This document shows, piece after piece, positions 59,560 through 64,000 of a DNA stretch of 64,000 nucleotides. Each line of letters starts with the position of its first letter. Position 1 is the stretch's first letter. The translations under genes were made by a program, and so were the position numbers. The notes beneath the pieces were generated by a model, which worked only from the letters and a program-made list of their open reading frames with translations, did not search any database and was not told where the DNA came from. Origin of the DNA: Neodontobutis hainanensis (lineage: Eukaryota > Chordata > Actinopteri > Gobiiformes > Odontobutidae); NCBI GenBank assembly GCA_024349245.1, contig JALDNG010000005.1:18914501-18978500 (forward strand), read 5' to 3'.

Positions 59560-60480
59560 GTGTGAGCTGGGCTTGAGGCCTTCACATTGTGCATCCTTTA
59601 GTTAGTGTTGTTTAGTTTATTGCAGTGTTAGTGGATGCCCGCCCTTTACCCGGTGTTTCCAAGAGAAGGAGACATCTGAGCATCTCGGCTATTTACCCAA
59701 TGAGTGTAATTAGCATTGGCTCCTCACACGAGGCCCGCTAACTGATGTGATAAGCACCTTTATACTTTCATCTCTCTTTAGTTCCCTTTTTAATTGCCTG
59801 GACTCTCTTTGAAAAACGAGCCGTGCCTTGCAATAAAGCCGAGCGCCGGCCCAGCTGCGGACGGCTGATTGTTGTGCCGGGGCTAGCGTCGGCCCTGTGT
59901 GTTATTGTGCTGTGTGTTAGAGGGTCGGCGGGCAGCGAGGCATGTCTTTTGAACAGCAGGTGGTAATTGAAACAAAACAAGGGCTCATTAGGGAAGCGTC
60001 TGGCAACTCACGATGCAAACAGTGCACCGCCGCCTAGGCCCCACCGACGCCAGAGCCCCCGGAATAAAGTGGTCATCATCTAATTAACACAACACGTTTT
60101 AATTACAGAGTAAACCAAGCGCTGCTCTCTGTCAATTTAACTGATGTGCTAAGTGCCAGTTTACAATATCAGAAACAGACAAATAATTGGGATCTAATTA
60201 CAAGCAGGTCGATTGCACACGAGCGCCCGCAGCCAGTCTTAATAAACAAATTTTTACATCAAACCGTGAATAGCAAACACGGCGCAAATGCTAATTGTCT
60301 GGCTGCGATGTTGGGAGTTTGCCAGCTCTGAGGCTGAATGGACGAGGCTGTGTCTGGCTGTAATTGGAATAAAGTGAAGAGCAGATTTGTTTTTGCAGTC
60401 TTCTTCTGGTAAATATTAGGATTGGTGCAGTATTTCGGATGACACACTGATGTGGCAGGGGTCAAAGTGCAATAAACAGA
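59560..60480. promoter_or_regulatory. Candidate conserved non-coding element cluster
   Basis: About 900 repeat-free bases with many homeodomain-type cores: 'gtgtaattagcattggctcc' (59705), 'atctaattaacac' (60078), 'gttttaattacag' (60096), 'gatctaattacaag' (60191), 'atgctaattgtctgg' (60288) and 'gctgtaattggaataaagtg' (60356). Between them are CpG-containing stretches (59850-59930, 60020-60060). No protein domain in any frame. The motif density is higher than in the flanks by eye. Function is inferred. Confidence 0.38.
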
Positions 60481-61631
60481 CGGGTCAAGTCATATTTGTG
60501 AGGAAATAATCTCTAAGTTGAGTCTGTAGTATTACAGATGGACAAATCAACATTCACATACTGTAATTAGCACAACAAATGTCAATATAACTGAACAAAG
60601 CAGCAGTTGTTTATCTGATGCCCGGCCATGTCACATGACCAGGAAAGTCTGTATCGGGACTATTTTAAATGAGACAAAAAAAAAAAGAGACGAATAGAAT
60701 ATCCACATATTTTGATTCTCTTTTCTTCATAAAGTGGAGCAATTTTATAAACTGAGCTGAAGGCTTTAGCTGCTTCTGAGGCAGTAAATATAAGTAGAAA
60801 TAAGATCCAACTTCTATTAGAGGTTGTTATTTTAAATCATTAATGCAGCTTAGTGCTTTAACGTTGTCCTTATGTCTCCACTTGGACCCAGTGTAACAAA
60901 AAGCTACAATTTTCAAATTCACAAAATCATTCACGACACAGGATTATCCAACTGTGCTCTTTCTGAACGCACACAAAGGTTGAGAGAGCATTTTTTTGCC
61001 CCATTTGCAGACAACTACCTTTGGAACTTGACAGACACTTGCGTTGGTTCGATCGGATGGAGCTAATGTAAACCACTCAAAACATCAACAAATGCACTTC
61101 TTCAGGTCAATCACTGACTGCTCTCTAGCTGAATTGTGCAGCACACTATTCTGATGAAGAGTAACTGAAGATGACCTCTTGTCATTATTTTGGTCTTTGG
61201 AAAAATGTCTAAAAGTTTGTGCTTGATAGTTAACAAAGACTTTACTAAGTCCCATACATAAAAGCGTGTCCAAATAGAAAACTAAGTCTGACTGTTTTTT
61301 TTTTTTTCATCAAAACTAAATTTTTGTCTCTGTTTCTAAAATCAGCACATTGCTGAGATGGACAATGAAACACTGTTTAATTTCAAAACAGGTCCTGCCA
61401 CAGGTCACTAGCATAAACTACCATAGGTGCTATATAAATACCAAAATAATAAATAAAAGTGATATCACCCAGTGTCATTATTTCTTCTCTTTGGTTGGGT
61501 TTGTGTTACGTGGGTGGAACATTTTCTTTAGAGACTTTGGCTTGGCAGGTCCCGAAACCAGGCACACAGTTTTAGGCTCGAAAGTATTTTAAGAACATAA
61601 GTTAGGAACATGGTTTTGAGGCTTTATAAAA
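60481..61631. other. Unique AT-rich DNA, no gene seen
   Basis: A T run lies at about 61294-61308. No exon or repeat partner seen. Confidence 0.4.
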
Positions 61632-61724
61632 CACCTGTTCCTCACTCCAGTGGTGTTCCAGCTGAAACACTGGTGAATGGAAGCTTCATGTAAGTTCTTT
61701 GGATAAAAGCATCTGCTAAATGTA
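61632..61724 (+). mobile_element. SINE type B, 3' part
   Basis: 'ctcactccagtggtgttcca', 'gctgaaacactggtgaatgg', 'aagcttcatgtaagt' and 'ctttggataaaagcatctgc' match 14357-14435 closely, including a 'ggtgttccagct' segment absent from the 24.3 kb copy. These two copies therefore form a subgroup. Confidence 0.8.
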
Positions 61725-61984
61725 GTGATCTCTTTAACTGGCATCAGGCGGGTGGAGTTAGTGCTCACTGGTAAAACTTTACAGCAAAATGCTTTAGTTT
61801 GCATTTTAAAAATCTTACACGGATTATTATAATAGAAGCAAACATAAAATGATAATAGGCCTCAAATACACATGTTATAAATCCTCTTTAACAAGTGGAT
61901 CTTTGTGTTTAATGAATGAGCGACAAGGAGGACACTACCAGCTTTGATATATATTACTGGTTGATTTGTTTAAATTGCTGTATG

Positions 61985-62085
61985 GTGGGTTATTTGGCTA
62001 GCACTACAACTCAATACAGGAAGGTTGTGTGATTGGGTCTTTCTGTGAAGAATCCTCCCTGTGCTGCCAGTTCCTCGTTGACATT
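61985..62085 (+). mobile_element. SINE type A, decayed 5' part
   Basis: 'ggctagcactacaactcaat', 'aggaaggttgtgtgatt', 'gggtctttctgtgaagaatc' and 'ctccctgtgctgcc' follow the order of the type A head and core. Strongly diverged. Confidence 0.45.
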
Positions 62086-62299
62086 ATTGGCATTATCATC
62101 GAATACGCCCATAGGCCAGACCATCGAGACCAAACAGAGGAGCTACACTGTGGTAAAGACAGGCTGAGGCTTATACGGTCTGTTGCTGAAAGCTTATAAT
62201 ATCAAGCTAGTTTAAGGTTTTGCATGGTCCATTCTATCATTTATTATTGTTATGTGTAAAGAAAGAAATAATTTGTAAAATTGTGTAGTTTACAATTTT

Positions 62300-62992
62300 T
62301 ATTTGTTTAGCAGACCTACAAATGAGGTACACAAGGTAGCAAAACCATTGTATTTACAATCTATGGTTTTCAGGCGTTTTTTACAGATGTCTACAGAATC
62401 TGCTGATCTTGTAGCAGCAGGTGGGTGGGTCTTTGATGGTCCTTCATCCAAAGTGAGATGTCACTCAGGCACGCCGAGACACGAGCAGAGACCGTCGGAT
62501 CATCAGGTTGAAATGACAAGTGGAGTTGAGTGTCATCTGCAGCAGTGATAGGAAAAGCCATGTTTCTGAATGAAATGGAATAGAGTAGCGGTCCAAGCAC
62601 CGAGCCCTGAGGCACCCCTGTATTAAGATGTTGGGACTCAGAGACCTTCTTCTCCAGGATAATCTGAATGACCTACCCGAGAGGTAAGACTTGAACCATT
62701 GGAACGCTATTCCAGAGACACCCATCGCACTGTGAGAAGACAGGAGGATGTGATGATTAACGGTGTCAAAGGCAGCAGACAGATCCAGTAAGATGAGGAC
62801 AGATGACTTGGATGTTGCCTTTGCCAGTCTCAGGGCTTCGATGACTGAGAGCAGTGCAGTTTCGGTGGAGCGTCCGCTCTTGAACCCAGACTGGTTCTGG
62901 TCCACAACTCGCTCCAGAGCTTTGGCAGAACAGGGAAGGAGAGAAACAGGTCTGTAGTTCTCTAACAGTGTAGGGTTGAGAGTGGGTTAATT
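62300..62992 (-). mobile_element. L2/CR1-like LINE relic with RT region
   Basis: On the minus strand: DQNQSGFKSGRSTETALLSV, LILLDLSAAFDTVNHHILL (RT motif A), FQWFKSYLSGRSFRL, then a frameshift to QGSVLGPLLYSI (motif B) and a decayed ADDTQLHLSF (motif C core, near 62535). It then jumps to the 3' end with 'ctgctgatcttgtagcagca' in common with the 53.1 kb copy, losing the segment between. The 3' tail 'gtctgctaaac' is decayed. Same LINE family as 52874-53353, distinct from 54900-57027. Confidence 0.8.
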
Positions 62993-62995
62993 ACA

Positions 62996-62997
<2 letters not shown>

Positions 62998-63052
<55 letters not shown>

Positions 63053-63100
63053 AAAATTTATATAGTGCTTTCAGGAGACGCAAAGGCGCTTTACATACAT
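62998..63100 (-). mobile_element. L2 LINE 3' tail with expanded ATT repeat
   Basis: On the minus strand 'atgtaaagcgcctttgcgtc' then 'tcctgaaagcactatataaa' is the same 3' end as 56960-57010, followed by about 50 bases of (TTA)n at 62998-63051. Only the LINE tail is present. The repeat is the expanded terminal ATT tail. Confidence 0.8.
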
Positions 63101-63118
63101 ATATAATCATATATAATA

Positions 63119-63209
<91 letters not shown>

Positions 63210-63210
63210 G
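63098..63210. repeat. TA dinucleotide array
   Basis: About 80 pure TA bases from 63128 to 63206 with a less regular ATA-rich start. It adjoins the LINE tail. The IYIYIY frame is an artefact. Confidence 0.95.
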
Positions 63211-63699
63211 TTTGTGTAAGTCTGATAATATAATAAAACAGTGTTATTTTTAGGGCTGAGGGGTGTGTAAGAGTGCTTCAATCTGTTCCTGACCAAAAAT
63301 GGTCTTAAGTAGGGCTTAAAGGGCTTAAGTATAATATTATTGGGCCTCAATTATTGTGCCTCATTATTATGTATTATTTGTTTTCTTCGGCTGGGTTCCT
63401 GTCTGGTAACATGTTGTAGTGGCACACATCTGGGATTAGTTTGTCCCTGTTAAATCTCTGCTAATTGATACGGTGTTGAACTGGCAACAGATCCACAGTT
63501 GGAGAATTAAACAAGGTAATCAGAGCTGTGCACCTAACTACATTTTAATAACCCTTTAAAATGGCTCCACCCAAGGCAAGTGTGAATGCTGAACAGCTGT
63601 GTGCCCTTGAAGTGGCTCTAAAGAACATGAGGTGCCTCAACATTTGAACAACTGAATCTGAGCAAACCGGAAGATACTTTTTTAGTATCTTCTGGCTAA
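63211..63699. other. Unclassified DNA, no gene seen
   Basis: A hairpin with 12-base arms (11 of 12 paired) lies at 63667-63695. No exon seen. Confidence 0.4.
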
Positions 63700-63800
63700 C
63701 CACCAAAGATTCAGCCTGAACAAGATGGTTTTGGCAGAATGCTTCTGACTGCTTGTGTGTGCTGTCAGTGAGTAAGTAGAGGCTCCAATATATTGCAATA
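63700..63800 (+). repeat. Dispersed repeat F, copy 4
   Basis: 'aagatggttttggcagaatg' and 'gtgctgtcagtgagtaagta' match the copies near 51.4-51.6 kb (inverted) and, in the second block, 6.37 and 37.47 kb. Confidence 0.45.
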
Positions 63801-64000
63801 TCAGCAAAATCACAATATTTGTAAATCGGCAATAATGCTGCAATTATATTATAGTCCTCCATAACAAAAGGCATTACCTTTTGCCTTTTAATGATTGATT
63901 GTTGTCAGCTTTAGCTCAGAAAGTCCCTGTAAACTCCTGGGTTAGTTCTGGTTATAGTATGTGGCTTTGCCATACTTTAGGTCTTTTTAGAGCTTGGTTT
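63801..64000. other. Unique DNA to window end
   Basis: Nothing recognised. Confidence 0.4.

Noticed and set aside
63128..63206. AT-rich origin-like sequence
   Set aside because: A plain TA microsatellite; nothing supports an origin.

Overview
The window looks like vertebrate nuclear DNA, most likely from a teleost fish. It is AT-rich and has no bacterial gene organisation. Open frames are short and scattered. It carries a typical fish repeat load: tRNA-derived SINEs, L2-type LINEs, a DIRS-like tyrosine-recombinase retrotransposon, a Tc1-like DNA transposon tail and many microsatellites. The SINE tail motif ending in ctttggataaaag...ctgctaaatg is, from general knowledge, widespread in ray-finned fish. 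Species cannot be assigned.

I found no host protein-coding exon, tRNA gene or rRNA gene that I can support. Every readable protein segment belongs to a mobile element. The rest reads as a gene desert: long AT-rich stretches alternate with base-balanced, repeat-poor blocks holding many homeodomain-type ATTA/TAAT cores. These blocks (about 10.2-10.6, 11.6-12.3, 18.2-19.3, 21.4-22.0, 30.6-31.5, 39.9-40.6, 46.5-47.3, 48.5-49.0, 53.9-54.6 and 59.6-60.5 kb) are offered as candidate conserved non-coding or enhancer elements. Conservation was not tested, so confidence is low.

Layout. 0-22 kb: mostly unique DNA with SINE pieces, a U2 snRNA-like fragment (8.24 kb) and a SINE with a hairpin at its broken 5' end (14.25 kb). 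22.7-25.2 kb: a decayed minus-strand DIRS-like element with a terminal unit, split by a SINE that has an 8-bp target duplication. 28-34 kb: unique DNA, then a 370-bp CA-type array with an internal 108-bp duplication. 36.6-48 kb: a dense SINE neighbourhood, a directly repeated roughly 340-bp sequence (38.6 and 43.4 kb) and a pentanucleotide array. 49.2 kb: a trinucleotide array. 52.9-53.4 kb: a minus-strand LINE 3' end with a perfect 19-bp hairpin at its break. 54.9-57.4 kb: an L2-type LINE that has lost the core of its reverse transcriptase, abutting a Tc1-like 3' end. 57.6-59.0 kb: a DNA-transposon-like repeat and a SINE split by a 558-bp TA-flanked inverted-repeat element. 62.3-63.2 kb: another minus-strand LINE relic, a LINE tail and AT arrays.

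No undescribed multi-gene system was found. The best observations concern retroelement mechanics: hairpins at 5' truncation points, one SINE body carrying two different LINE tails, and clean nested insertions that give a relative age order.
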